A stretch of 64,000 bases of DNA from DASSBR01 sp035688265. GTDB lineage: Bacteria > Pseudomonadota > Gammaproteobacteria > Natronospirales > DASSBR01. The DNA lies in the NCBI GenBank assembly GCA_035688265.1, contig DASSNE010000019.1, positions 1-64,000 on the forward strand, written 5' to 3'. The notes beneath the pieces are model-generated. The model was not told the origin of the DNA. It searched no databases and worked only from the letters and a program-made list of their open reading frames with translations. Made by a program: the position numbers and the translations under genes. Below, piece after piece: positions 1 to 8,112 of this stretch; position 1 is the first letter of the stretch; the number at the start of each line of letters is the position of its first letter.

Positions 1-113
1 CACCCGTCCGCCACTCGCCGCCAGGGAGCAAGCTCCCCGCGCTGCCGTTCGACTTGCATGTGTTAGGCATGCCGCCAGCGTTCAATCTGAGCCAGGATCA
101 AACTCTTCAGTTT
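1..113 (-). rRNA. 16S ribosomal RNA, 5' end (partial)
   Basis: Read on the minus strand, this stretch carries the conserved 16S start (AGAGTTTGATCCTGGCTCAG, the 27F primer site), followed by the conserved continuation through AACGCTGGCGGC and the variable V1 hairpin. The mature 5' end should lie near 113. Only about the first 110 bases are present; the rest runs off the left edge. tyrS lies upstream on the same strand, an arrangement I recall from Pseudomonas. The V1 loop is too short to name a genus. Confidence 0.97.
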
Positions 114-246
114 ATAGCTAAAAAGCTAAACATCGAGTTGAGCCAGAATCAGAAACTACTGTCTCAAAATTCGTGGCACTCATAGTCATCGTTTGCGTAC
201 ACAAACTTGCGACGTGAGCGCCCACACAAGTTACTTGATTCAAACT

Positions 247-258
247 GTTAAAGAGCTG
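247..258 (-). promoter_or_regulatory. boxA antitermination site in the rrn leader
   Basis: The minus strand reads GCTCTTTAACA, an almost exact match to the boxA element of proteobacterial rRNA leaders. It lies between the promoters at 287-422 and the 16S 5' end at 113. In known systems NusB-S10 binds it in RNA to stop premature Rho termination. The leader between 114 and 246 contains no coding sequence. Confidence 0.8.
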
Positions 259-286
259 GCCCCGGTGGCCCCGAGGCAGACGGACA

Positions 287-314
287 ATTATACGGGCATT
301 TGCCGATCCGTCAA
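287..314 (-). promoter_or_regulatory. rrn promoter, proximal (P2-like)
   Basis: The minus strand has TTGACG (309-314), a 16-base spacer and a perfect TATAAT (287-292), followed by a G+C-rich discriminator. An A-tract just upstream (about 325-335) resembles an UP element. It faces the 16S gene and precedes boxA, so it is the proximal rRNA promoter. Confidence 0.8.
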
Positions 315-394
315 TAGCTGAAGCACAATTTTTTGCGTTCAGCCGGGGCTTCTTTCAGCCCGCACCGGCCAGTTTTCCTGACCGGGGGAGAGGC

Positions 395-422
395 ATTATA
401 AAGGCGGTATTTTGAACGTCAA
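395..422 (-). promoter_or_regulatory. rrn promoter, distal (P1-like)
   Basis: A second near-consensus promoter on the minus strand: TTGACG (417-422), a 16-base spacer and TATAAT (395-400). Same geometry as the proximal one, about 108 bases upstream. It begins 19 bases beyond the tyrS stop codon. A short inverted repeat GCGATTG/CAATCGC (424-447) spans the tyrS stop and may separate tyrS transcription from rRNA initiation. Confidence 0.75.
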
Positions 423-440
423 GGGCGATTGCAATATTTT

Positions 441-1640
441 TCAATCGCCGCGCAACACGACCCGCGCAAGCCGGCGTTTGCCGACCTGCACCAGGCAGGT
501 TGTTCCGCCCGGCAGCGTCAGTTGCCGATCGTCCACGCGCTCGCCGTCGACGCGCACCGCGCCCTGTTTCAACATCCGCATCGCTTCCGATGTACTCGGG
601 GTGAGACCGGCCTGCTTCAGGACCTGAGCGATGGCCAGACCCTCCGCGCCGGCAGCCAGCTCGACCTCCGGCACCTCGTCCGGCAACGCGCCCTGCTGAA
701 AGCGGGCGATGAACGCGTCGCGCGCTTTCTCACCCGCACCGGTACCGTGGAAGCGGTCGACAATTTCGACGCCGAGCTGGAACTTGACGTCGCGCGGGTT
801 CGCGCCCTCGGCAACCTGGCGGCGCAGCGTCTCGATTTCGCCGATCGGCCGGAAGCTCAACAGTTCGAAGTAGCGCCACATAAGATCGTCGGAGATCGAC
901 ATCAGCTTGCCGAACATCTCGTCCGGCGGCTCGGTGATGCCGATGTAGTTGCCGAGCGACTTCGACATCTTCTGCACGCCGTCGAGTCCCTCGAGGATCG
1001 GCACTGTCATGACGATCTGCGGCGGCTGCCCATAGGCTTCCTGAAGCTGCCGGCCGACCAGCAGGTTGAACTTCTGATCGGTACCCCCCAGCTCGACGTC
1101 GGCCTTCAGCGCGACCGAGTCGTAGCCCTGCACCAGCGGGTACAGGAACTCGTGAATCGCGATCGGGCGGCCGTCGCGGTAGCGCTTGCTGAAGTCGTCG
1201 CGTTCGAGCATGCGGGCGACGGTGTGATGCGCGGCCAACCTGACCAGGTCGGCGGCGCTCATCGCGTTCATCCAGCGCGAGTTGAATTCGATGATCGTCT
1301 TGTCGGGGTCAAGGATCTTGAAGATCTGCTCCCGGTAAGTTCTGGCGTTCGCCTCGATTTCTTCCGTGCTCAGCGACGGGCGGGTCGCGTTCTTGCCCGA
1401 CGGGTCGCCGATCATGCCGGTGAAGTCGCCGATCAGGAATATGGCCTCGTGGCCTTGTCGCTGGAACTGGCGCAGCTTGTTGAGGACGACCGTGTGGCCG
1501 AGGTGGATATCCGGCGCGGACGGATCGGCGCCCAGCTTTACCCGCAGCGGGCGGCCCTTGGCCAGCCGCTTTTCCAGCTCGTCCTGCGGCAAGACGTCTT
1601 CGGTGCCTCGGAAAAGCTCTTCCAGCGCGTTCGCGCTCAT
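441..1640 (-). CDS. tyrS: tyrosyl-tRNA synthetase (TyrZ-type)
   Basis: Charges tRNA-Tyr with tyrosine in the cytoplasm. The 399-residue product has the class I HIGH-type motif as HLGH (in DIHLGHTVVL), the KMSKS loop intact (VQKMSKSLGN) and a C-terminal S4-type RNA-binding domain (final 65 or so residues). Length matches the roughly 400-residue proteobacterial form. The ATG at 1640 was chosen because GGAGG lies seven bases upstream; an in-frame extension to 1721 has no family similarity. The gene is divergent from the M23 peptidase gene and is followed on the same strand by the rRNA promoters and 16S gene. Confidence 0.97.
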   Translation of the reverse strand: MSANALEELFRGTEDVLPQDELEKRLAKGRPLRVKLGADPSAPDIHLGHTVVLNKLRQFQRQGHEAIFLIGDFTGMIGDPSGKNATRPSLSTEEIEANARTYREQIFKILDPDKTIIEFNSRWMNAMSAADLVRLAAHHTVARMLERDDFSKRYRDGRPIAIHEFLYPLVQGYDSVALKADVELGGTDQKFNLLVGRQLQEAYGQPPQIVMTVPILEGLDGVQKMSKSLGNYIGITEPPDEMFGKLMSISDDLMWRYFELLSFRPIGEIETLRRQVAEGANPRDVKFQLGVEIVDRFHGTGAGEKARDAFIARFQQGALPDEVPEVELAAGAEGLAIAQVLKQAGLTPSTSEAMRMLKQGAVRVDGERVDDRQLTLPGGTTCLVQVGKRRLARVVLRGD

Positions 1641-1773
1641 CCAATCCTCCAACTGTGGATCAAAAATATACGCTATCGTATTGTAATTGGCCGTAAATGC
1701 CGACGAATGGCCGTTGACCATATACGTGCAGACCCGCTAGTGTAGCGGTTTACGGAGGTGGGGTGTTCATATA

Positions 1774-3177
1774 ATGCTGAATCAGGCGCCGTTGCGCACA
1801 CTCAACCCGGCAATCAGGAAAGTGGTCGGGCTCATTCAGCGCAGGGAGGCGGTGATCCGGTACAAGGCGCTGCTGGCATACGGCCGGCGGGCACGGCCGG
1901 TACATTGGATGTCCGGCGGTGGCGCCATACTCCTGATTCTCGTATTGGCGATTATCACCGGCGGTGGCGCCGCGCAGAGTCTTGCCGAACGGCTGGCGGC
2001 CGGTGCCATATCCATATCGCTCCCGCTCCCGCAAAGCGAGACCACCGACGCTGCTGTGCAGCCGCCCGAGCAGGTGGACACCGTCACGGTCCAGGGCGGC
2101 GACACGCTGGCCTCGATTTTTGCCCGCGAAGGCTTCTCCGCCGCCGATCTCGCGGCCATCATGGCGGTCGGCGATGCCACCCAGCCGCTGCGCCGCATTT
2201 ATCCCGGCGACGAGTTGCAGTTTGTTCGCAGCCCCGACGGCACGCTAGCCAAGCTCAAGCTCGTGCTGCCCGACAACGCGCTGCTCACGGTCAGCCGCGG
2301 CGCCGCCGGCTTCGTCGCCCATCGCAAGCCGCTGCCGGTGCTGGAAAACGCGACCTGGGCGCACGGCGTCATCGAAAGCTCGCTGTTCGGCGCGGCCACT
2401 GAGGCCGGCCTGTCCGACAACATGACGATGCAGCTGATCCACCTGTTCGGCTGGGACATCGACTTCGCCAACGAAGTGCGCCCCGGTGACAGCTTCACGG
2501 TCCTTTACCAGCACACCTACAGCGCCCGCGATGGCTCCGGCGACGGCGCCATCCTCGCCGCCGAATTCCATGCCAACGGCCGTGTCTATACCGCGATCCG
2601 CTACACCGATGCCGACGGCCACACCGGCTACTACACCGCCGATGGCCATAATGTGCGCAAGGCGTTTTTGCGCAGCCCGGTCAAATACACGCGCGTCAGC
2701 TCGCGCTTCAGCATGCACCGCATGAATCCGGTGCTGCATTACGTCCGCCCGCACGAAGGCGTTGATCTGGCCGCGCCGGAAGGCACACCGATTCATGTGA
2801 CGGCAGACGGCACGATCATCTTTCGCGGCCGCAAGGGCGGCTACGGCAACGCCGTGGTGGTCAAGCATTTCGGGCGCTACAGCACGCTCTACGGCCACAT
2901 GTCGCGCTTCGCGCGCGGCGAACACGTCGGCAGCCACGTGCACCAGGGGCAGGTGATCGGCTACGTCGGCCACACCGGCATCGCCACCGGGCCGCACGTC
3001 CACTACGAATTCCGCATCAACGGCCGCCACGTCGCGCCGCTCAAGGTCAAGTTGCCGGCAGCCGACCCGATTGCGAAAAAATATCGCCAGGCCTATGAAG
3101 CCTACGCCACGTCCTTGCTCGCCCAGCTAAAGTTTGCCGATGGCTCGCACGTAGCGCTGGCCGCCGCGGGTGACTAG
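1774..3177 (+). CDS. M23 family murein endopeptidase, membrane anchored (MepM-like)
   Basis: Likely cuts peptidoglycan cross-links in the periplasm during wall growth. A single N-terminal membrane segment lies at about residues 45-67, then a LysM/OapA-like segment (about 105-160) that should bind murein. The C-terminal LytM/M23 domain has complete zinc ligands: H327 and D331 in HEGVD, H408 and H410 in GPHVHYEF. The domain order matches E. coli MepM. The ATG at 1774 follows a GGAGG 15 bases upstream, slightly long spacing. The last eight bases overlap anmK, which recycles anhydro-muramic acid released by wall turnover. Confidence 0.93.
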   Translation: MLNQAPLRTLNPAIRKVVGLIQRREAVIRYKALLAYGRRARPVHWMSGGGAILLILVLAIITGGGAAQSLAERLAAGAISISLPLPQSETTDAAVQPPEQVDTVTVQGGDTLASIFAREGFSAADLAAIMAVGDATQPLRRIYPGDELQFVRSPDGTLAKLKLVLPDNALLTVSRGAAGFVAHRKPLPVLENATWAHGVIESSLFGAATEAGLSDNMTMQLIHLFGWDIDFANEVRPGDSFTVLYQHTYSARDGSGDGAILAAEFHANGRVYTAIRYTDADGHTGYYTADGHNVRKAFLRSPVKYTRVSSRFSMHRMNPVLHYVRPHEGVDLAAPEGTPIHVTADGTIIFRGRKGGYGNAVVVKHFGRYSTLYGHMSRFARGEHVGSHVHQGQVIGYVGHTGIATGPHVHYEFRINGRHVAPLKVKLPAADPIAKKYRQAYEAYATSLLAQLKFADGSHVALAAAGD

Positions 3178-4303
3178 TGGCCATCTTTATATAGGCCTGA
3201 TGTCCGGCACCAGCGCGGATGGCGTCGAGGCCGCGCTGGTCGCGATCGAAGCCGGGCACGTCCGGCTTCGCCACGCCTGCTACCAGGGCTTTTCGGCGGA
3301 GTTGCATGCCGAGGTTCACGCGCTCGCGCACGGCGAATACGCGGATGCCGACGCGATCGAGACACTGGGCGCACTGGACGTCGGTCTCGGAGCGGCCTTT
3401 GCCGATACGGCGCTGCAAGTCATCGCCGAAGCCGGTATCCAAGCGCGCGAAGTACGCGCGATCGGCAGCCACGGCCAGACGATCCGCCATCGCCCAGACG
3501 CATCCGCACCGTTTACTCTGCAAATCGGCGACCCGAACGTCATCGCCGCGCGCACGGGCATCACCACCGTCGCCGATTTTCGCCGCCGCGACCTGGCGCT
3601 GGGCGGCCAGGGCGCACCGCTCGCGCCGGCGTTTCACCAGGCCATCTTTGCCGACGTCAACGAACCTCGCGCGGTATTGAACCTCGGCGGAATCGCCAAT
3701 CTGACATTGCTGGAGCCGGGCCGCGATGTGCGCGGCTTCGACTGCGGCCCGGCGAATACGCTGCTGGACGCGTGGGCGACACGGCAGGGGCGCGGTCCGA
3801 TCGACAGGGACGGCGCGCTCGCGCTTGCAGGTAACGTCTGCGCCCCGCTACTGGAAAAACTTCTTGAAGACGCGTACTTCCAGCACCCGCCGCCCAAGAG
3901 TTCCGGGCCTGAGCACTTTAATCTGCAATGGCTCGATGCCGCGCTGGCGGGACTCGGAGAATCACCGACCCCGCCCGACGTACAGGCGACTTTAGTCGCG
4001 CTGACTGCCGCCACTATTGCGCGCGATCTGCGGGCACAGGCCAACGACACCAGGCGCCTGTATGTCTGCGGCGGCGGCGTTCACAACCCCGCCGTGATGG
4101 ATGCCCTGCAACAGGCGCTGCCGGACGTCGCCATCGCCTCGACTGCCCGACTGGGCGTCGATCCCGATTACGTCGAAGCGATGGCGTTTGCGTGGCTCGC
4201 GCACCGCACGCTGGAAGGCCAGCCAGGGAATTTGCCGGCCGTCACTGGTGCGCGGGAAGCGGCAGTGCTGGGCGTTATCTGCCCAAGTCACCACCAGACC
4301 TGA
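3170..4303 (+). CDS. anmK: anhydro-N-acetylmuramic acid kinase
   Basis: Hydrolyses the 1,6-anhydro ring of anhydroMurNAc and phosphorylates it with ATP, feeding recycled cell-wall sugar back to MurNAc-6-phosphate. The N-terminus has the family signature GLMSGTSADGVE, and the FDCGPANTLLD segment carries the probable catalytic Asp. At 377 residues it is full length. The start is GTG at 3170, overlapping the M23 gene by eight bases, so the two are translationally coupled. I see no strong ribosome-binding site, which fits coupling. It converges on ppx with a 15-base gap. Confidence 0.95.
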   Translation: MTSGHLYIGLMSGTSADGVEAALVAIEAGHVRLRHACYQGFSAELHAEVHALAHGEYADADAIETLGALDVGLGAAFADTALQVIAEAGIQAREVRAIGSHGQTIRHRPDASAPFTLQIGDPNVIAARTGITTVADFRRRDLALGGQGAPLAPAFHQAIFADVNEPRAVLNLGGIANLTLLEPGRDVRGFDCGPANTLLDAWATRQGRGPIDRDGALALAGNVCAPLLEKLLEDAYFQHPPPKSSGPEHFNLQWLDAALAGLGESPTPPDVQATLVALTAATIARDLRAQANDTRRLYVCGGGVHNPAVMDALQQALPDVAIASTARLGVDPDYVEAMAFAWLAHRTLEGQPGNLPAVTGAREAAVLGVICPSHHQT

Positions 4304-4318
4304 ACTCGGGCGAGAGGC

Positions 4319-5848
4319 TCAAACGAACTCAAGCGTCCAGCCCGCCGCCTGCCAGTGCGCGGCCTCTTCCTCCAGATCGGCGGCCGTCAACGGCCGCACT
4401 GCCAGCCAGCCGGCCGGAAACTCCAACGTTAATGAACGTTCGCCGGCCCTGGCCTGGATATTCGCGTGGCCGAGGTCGGCGCGCGAGCGGCATAGCAGTA
4501 CCGCAAGGCGCAGCAGCAGTGTGAGCCGCAGGAGATTTTCACGTAACGGTTGCGGGTGACGCTGGAAAAGGGCCACCGGCAACATGCGACGATGCGCATG
4601 CACCAGCGTCGCGACATTGCGCTGATCCTGCTGGCTGCAGCCCGGCAGATCCGCATGTTCGACGATGTAGGCGCCGTGGCGATGATAGCCGCTGCAGGCG
4701 ACCGCGCGCCCGCTTTCATGCAGCCGCGCGGCCCAGCACAACCAGTTCGCATAGTCCGGCTCGTCCAGCGACCACCCCGGCGCCACCTGGCGCAGCAGCG
4801 ATAACGCGGTGGCTTCCACCCGCTCGGCATGCTTCATGTCGACCCGGTAGCGTTCGGCGAGATCGCGAATACTGGCCGGGCGCACGTCGCTGCCGTTCAG
4901 CCGGCCAAAACTTTCGTAGAGCAGGCCTTCACGCAGCGCGCCGTCGATCAGGCGCATGCGCTGGATGCCGAGCCCGGCAAACAGCGCCCGCATGATGGCG
5001 ACGCCGCCCGCCAGTACCGGCCGCTGGTCTTCCGTCAGCCCCGCCAGGCGCAGCCGCGCGAGATTGCCCGCGGCGCTAATGGCCGCCGTTAGTCGATCGA
5101 GGACCAACGGAGTAATGACGCCATCGGACCAGCCTGCGCTACGCGCGATCGCGGCGATGCTGTGAACGGTGCCGGATGCGCCGACGGCTTCCGTCCAGCC
5201 GACTTCGCGGTAGCCGCGCGCGGTCGGTTCCAGTTCGCGCCGTGCCGCGACTTCCGCACGCTGCAGCGCGTCCGCATCCAGCTTGCCGCCGGGGAAAAAC
5301 TGCTGCGTCAGACTGACGCACCCGACCGGCAGGCTTTCCAGTCGCAGCGGCGTCATGCCCTCGCCGACGATCAACTCGGTGCTGCCGCCGCCGATGTCGG
5401 CGACCAGCCGACGCGTGTCGCCGTTCAGATCGCCGCAGACGCCGAGATAGATGAGCCGCGCTTCCTCGATACCCGAAATGGTTTCGACGCGGCAGCCAAG
5501 CCGCGCCTCGGCCGCGGCCAGAAAGGCATCGGCATTGGTCGCAATGCGTAGCGCATTGGTGCCGACCGCGCGCACCGCCGTGGGGCGCGCCTGGCGCAGC
5601 CGCCGGCCGAAGCGATCGAGACAGGCGAGGCCGCGCGCGATGGCCGCGTCGCTGATGGCGCCGTCGGCATCGACATCCGCCCCAAGACGCACCGCCTCCT
5701 TGAGATGCTCGTCGATTTCGAGGCGCCCGCGCTTCTCGCGCGCAATCAGCAAATGAAAACTGTTGGTGCCGAGATCGACCGCCGCGACGACCGGCTCCGG
5801 CTCGGGCGTCGTCCACTGCGGCGCCGGCTGAAATGTGACCTGATCCAT
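4319..5848 (-). CDS. ppx: exopolyphosphatase / pppGpp phosphohydrolase
   Basis: Removes terminal phosphate from polyphosphate and, in related GppA enzymes, converts pppGpp to ppGpp. The product (509 residues) has the ASKHA-fold signatures VDLGTNSFHLLIA near residue 27 and DIGGGSTELIVGE near 150, then a C-terminal HD-type helical region ending in a Ppx-like domain. The length fits full-length Ppx rather than short Ppx1. The ATG at 5848 has AAGGA about eight bases upstream; extension to 5893 would run into the terminator hairpin. It lies downstream of erpA but beyond a strong terminator. Confidence 0.94.
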   Translation of the reverse strand: MDQVTFQPAPQWTTPEPEPVVAAVDLGTNSFHLLIAREKRGRLEIDEHLKEAVRLGADVDADGAISDAAIARGLACLDRFGRRLRQARPTAVRAVGTNALRIATNADAFLAAAEARLGCRVETISGIEEARLIYLGVCGDLNGDTRRLVADIGGGSTELIVGEGMTPLRLESLPVGCVSLTQQFFPGGKLDADALQRAEVAARRELEPTARGYREVGWTEAVGASGTVHSIAAIARSAGWSDGVITPLVLDRLTAAISAAGNLARLRLAGLTEDQRPVLAGGVAIMRALFAGLGIQRMRLIDGALREGLLYESFGRLNGSDVRPASIRDLAERYRVDMKHAERVEATALSLLRQVAPGWSLDEPDYANWLCWAARLHESGRAVACSGYHRHGAYIVEHADLPGCSQQDQRNVATLVHAHRRMLPVALFQRHPQPLRENLLRLTLLLRLAVLLCRSRADLGHANIQARAGERSLTLEFPAGWLAVRPLTAADLEEEAAHWQAAGWTLEFV

Positions 5849-5892
5849 TGAATTCCTTTTAATCCCCTGTCCACTGCGCCCCATCATAAACA

Positions 5893-5920
5893 AAAAAAGC
5901 GGCCCGAAAGCCGCTTTTTT
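5893..5920 (-). terminator. Rho-independent terminator after erpA
   Basis: A perfect inverted repeat AAGCGGC/GCCGCTT with a six-base loop and A/T runs on both sides, so it could work in both directions. It lies 24 bases beyond the erpA stop and just upstream of the ppx start. It probably ends erpA transcription and insulates ppx. Confidence 0.88.
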
Positions 5921-5944
5921 AACGAATATTCCGCGCGACGCCGC

Positions 5945-6304
5945 TCAGACTGCGAACGACGAGCCGCACCCGCAGGTGGTCTGCGCGTTCGGATTGCGAA
6001 TCACGAACTGTTCACCCTGCAATCCCTCGGTGTAGTCGATCTCTGCGCCGCTCAAATACTGGTAACTCATCGGGTCGACCAGCAGCGTGACGCCGCAGTT
6101 CTCGACCGCGGTGTCGCCGTCCTCCACCTTTTCATCGAACGTGAAACCGTACTGGAAACCCGAGCAGCCGCCGCCGGTGACGTACACCCGCAGCTTGAGG
6201 CCGGGATTTTCCTCTTCTTCGATCAGCGATTTGACCTTGCGCGCGGCCGCCTCGGTGAAAACCAGCGAGGCCGGCGCGTCCAAGCTTTCGGCAACGTCGT
6301 TCAT
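5945..6304 (-). CDS. erpA: iron-sulfur cluster insertion protein ErpA
   Basis: A-type carrier that delivers Fe-S clusters to client enzymes, including isoprenoid synthesis enzymes. The 119-residue product has all three conserved cysteines: C47 in GGGCSGF, C111 and C113 in the C-terminal CGCGSSF. The sequence and its gene neighbours (anmK side and bactofilin side) favour ErpA over IscA. The gene lies 63 bases downstream of bactofilin on the same strand and ends at a strong terminator. Confidence 0.95.
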   Translation of the reverse strand: MNDVAESLDAPASLVFTEAAARKVKSLIEEEENPGLKLRVYVTGGGCSGFQYGFTFDEKVEDGDTAVENCGVTLLVDPMSYQYLSGAEIDYTEGLQGEQFVIRNPNAQTTCGCGSSFAV

Positions 6305-6367
6305 GATGTCTCTACGGGAGCTTAACTACCTGAATAAGCTAACATTTTGCAGGCGATTGCGCAATGC

Positions 6368-6796
6368 TCAAGCGCTTTCGAGCGACTCGTCCGCGTGCTC
6401 CAGCAACGCCGGGCGTACCGATTGCTCGGCTGCCGGCTGATGCACGAGCTTGCCGTTCACGGCGGCCCCGCCCGCCATTTGCAGCACGTTGTAATAAACG
6501 CTGCCGTCGATGCGCGCGTGGGTGCCGAGTTCGAGGCGCCCGGCCGCGTGCACATCGCCGACGACGGTGCCGTCCAGCTCGATGTCGGTCACCCACACTT
6601 CGCCTTCGATGCGGCCGTGCTCGCTCAGGCTGAGATGCGACGGCTCGTCGCGGTCGCCGTCGAGGTTGCCTTTGACGCAGCCGTCGACATGCAGCCCGCC
6701 GCTGAAATGGACATCGCCCTCAATGCGCGTGTTACGCCCGACCAGCGTGTCGATCGTTACCCGGGGGCGCCTGTTACCGTTGTTGCCGGAAAACAT
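6368..6796 (-). CDS. bactofilin (polymer-forming cytoskeletal protein)
   Basis: Bactofilins form nucleotide-free filaments at the membrane and help to organise wall synthesis or polar machinery. The 142-residue product has a short basic N-terminus, then a beta-helical core (about 15-115) built from repeated hydrophobic/Gly strands such as TRIEGDVHF, GRIEGEVWV and ARIDGSVYY, and a short acidic tail. It starts ten bases after the end of the upstream coiled-coil protein gene, so the two probably form an operon, perhaps with erpA. Confidence 0.92.
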   Translation of the reverse strand: MFSGNNGNRRPRVTIDTLVGRNTRIEGDVHFSGGLHVDGCVKGNLDGDRDEPSHLSLSEHGRIEGEVWVTDIELDGTVVGDVHAAGRLELGTHARIDGSVYYNVLQMAGGAAVNGKLVHQPAAEQSVRPALLEHADESLESA

Positions 6797-6805
6797 AATT
6801 CTCTC

Positions 6806-7507
6806 CTAACTCGTCACTTGCCAATCGAAACTGCGCTTGAACGGATCGCCGGAATGGCGGCCACTTTGCGTCACCGTTACATCGATTCGCTCCGGCGTAA
6901 AGCCCGCCGGCAACTGCAAATCGCCACGCAGATTCTCGAAATAGCGGAATTTGAACTGGCGCGGGTCGAGCGCCACCGGCTTGTCTCCAGCCTTGCCGAT
7001 GACTGTCAGCTTGACCGTCCCGGCGATCTCGGGATGATGCGGCCCCTGCATCAGGACCAGGCTGTAATGATAGCGCCGCGGCTTCTGGCCCGCGACGACT
7101 TCCAGCGCCGGCACCCGCACGCCGGAATGCACCTTGCCGGGCGCGACGATGTCCTGATAGAAACTCAACTGCTTCTTGAGCGTGACGATCTTCGCCTGTA
7201 GCGCCGAATTGTCTTTCTGTACCTGCTGCTGCGCCTTTTGATCGATGTCGCGCGAGCGCTTCAGGAACACCATTTGCTGGCGCAGGCCGGCATTGGTATT
7301 CGCCAGTGCGTCGCGCTCCTGCACCAGCCGGTGATGACGCGCCTCGACGATCCAGCGCTGGTAGCCGCCGCGATATTCCCCGTAAAAATACGCGCCGGCG
7401 ATGGCGGTGATGACCGCCAGACCGCCCAGCGCGAACACGATCGAGCGGCCGCGCGGGTTGTGCGGTTTCACGGCGAGCGGCTTGCTTTGAAATTTTATTG
7501 CACGCAT
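6806..7507 (-). CDS. DUF6776-like single-pass membrane protein with coiled coil
   Basis: Unknown function. A basic N-terminal tail is followed by one membrane segment (about 23-43), a long heptad-rich coiled coil (about 55-120) and a C-terminal globular domain with beta-strand character (about 125-230). I recall a protein of this type next to bactofilin and erpA in Pseudomonas, which suggests a scaffold that works with the bactofilin; that is inference. The ATG at 7507 lacks a ribosome-binding site, so the start is uncertain by a few codons. Confidence 0.75.
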   Translation of the reverse strand: MRAIKFQSKPLAVKPHNPRGRSIVFALGGLAVITAIAGAYFYGEYRGGYQRWIVEARHHRLVQERDALANTNAGLRQQMVFLKRSRDIDQKAQQQVQKDNSALQAKIVTLKKQLSFYQDIVAPGKVHSGVRVPALEVVAGQKPRRYHYSLVLMQGPHHPEIAGTVKLTVIGKAGDKPVALDPRQFKFRYFENLRGDLQLPAGFTPERIDVTVTQSGRHSGDPFKRSFDWQVTS

Positions 7508-7649
7508 CGGTCGGAGGATTAATGTTCAAAAGTAAATGGTAATGCGCGTGATTCGGCCAATTGAAGCGAAAGCTGACGGACGGCATTTGCGGCGGGACAA
7601 GGGTGTTAAAATCCGCGCCTGGCTCTGCTAATTGAACAAAAATCAGCGC

Positions 7650-8063
7650 ATGCTCTGGATCAAAGCTTTCCACGTCATCTTCATGGTCACCTGGTTCGCC
7701 GGCCTTTTTTATTTGCCGCGCCTGTTCGTCTACCACGCGGACGCGACCGACGCGGTCAGCCGGGAGCGTTTCATGGTCATGGAGCGGCGCCTGTTCGTGC
7801 TGATGACGATCGGCATGATCGCGACGATCGGCTTCGGCGTCTGGCTGCTGGTGGGCTGGTGGCTGCCGATACCGCACTGGCTGGAGGCAAAGCTGGCGCT
7901 GGTCGTACTTCTGATCGGCTACCATCATTACTGCGGCAAGCTGATGCGCGACTTCGCCGCCGGCCGCAACGCGAAAAGCGCGAAGTTCTATCGCTGGTTC
8001 AACGAAGCGCCGAGCCTGCTGCTGATCGGCATCGTAATCCTGGCGTTCGTCAAGCCTTTCTGA
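7650..8063 (+). CDS. hemJ: HemJ-type protoporphyrinogen IX oxidase
   Basis: Membrane enzyme that oxidises protoporphyrinogen IX to protoporphyrin IX in haem synthesis. The start MLWIKAFHVIF and the segment TWFAGLFYLPRLFVYH are hallmarks of the HemJ (UPF0093) family, including the conserved His. Four membrane segments fit. About 137 residues, the normal length. I chose ATG 7650 because family members start here; an in-frame TTG at 7632 would add six residues. Neither start has a clear ribosome-binding site. The upstream GTTAAAAT (7605-7612) could be a -10 element. Confidence 0.9.
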   Translation: MLWIKAFHVIFMVTWFAGLFYLPRLFVYHADATDAVSRERFMVMERRLFVLMTIGMIATIGFGVWLLVGWWLPIPHWLEAKLALVVLLIGYHHYCGKLMRDFAAGRNAKSAKFYRWFNEAPSLLLIGIVILAFVKPF

Positions 8064-8066
8064 AAA

Positions 8067-8112
8067 AGTGCTGAGGACTAAGTGCTCAGCACTCAGTCCT
8101 CAGCACTCAGTC
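8067..8112. repeat. palindromic word array at a convergent gene junction
   Basis: The sequence alternates ACTCAGTCCT and CTCAGCACT words: CTCAGCACTCAGTC occurs twice in tandem (8085-8112), and the left part (AGGACTAAGTGCT, 8073-8085) pairs with the right part with one mismatch. It separates convergent hemJ and the permease gene and encodes the last residues of the permease. A similar array lies at 17572-17657. A terminator role is plausible but there is no T-tract. Confidence 0.75.

Noticed and set aside
114..440. tRNA gene near the rRNA operon
   Set aside because: The leader contains only promoters, boxA and stem sequence; no cloverleaf or T-loop consensus was found. tRNAs, if any, lie beyond the 16S gene outside the window.
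429..1745. A 438-codon plus-strand open frame opposite tyrS
   Set aside because: It is the antisense shadow of tyrS, which has full family motifs and a GGAGG start; the shadow product is His/Arg-rich with no recognisable domain.
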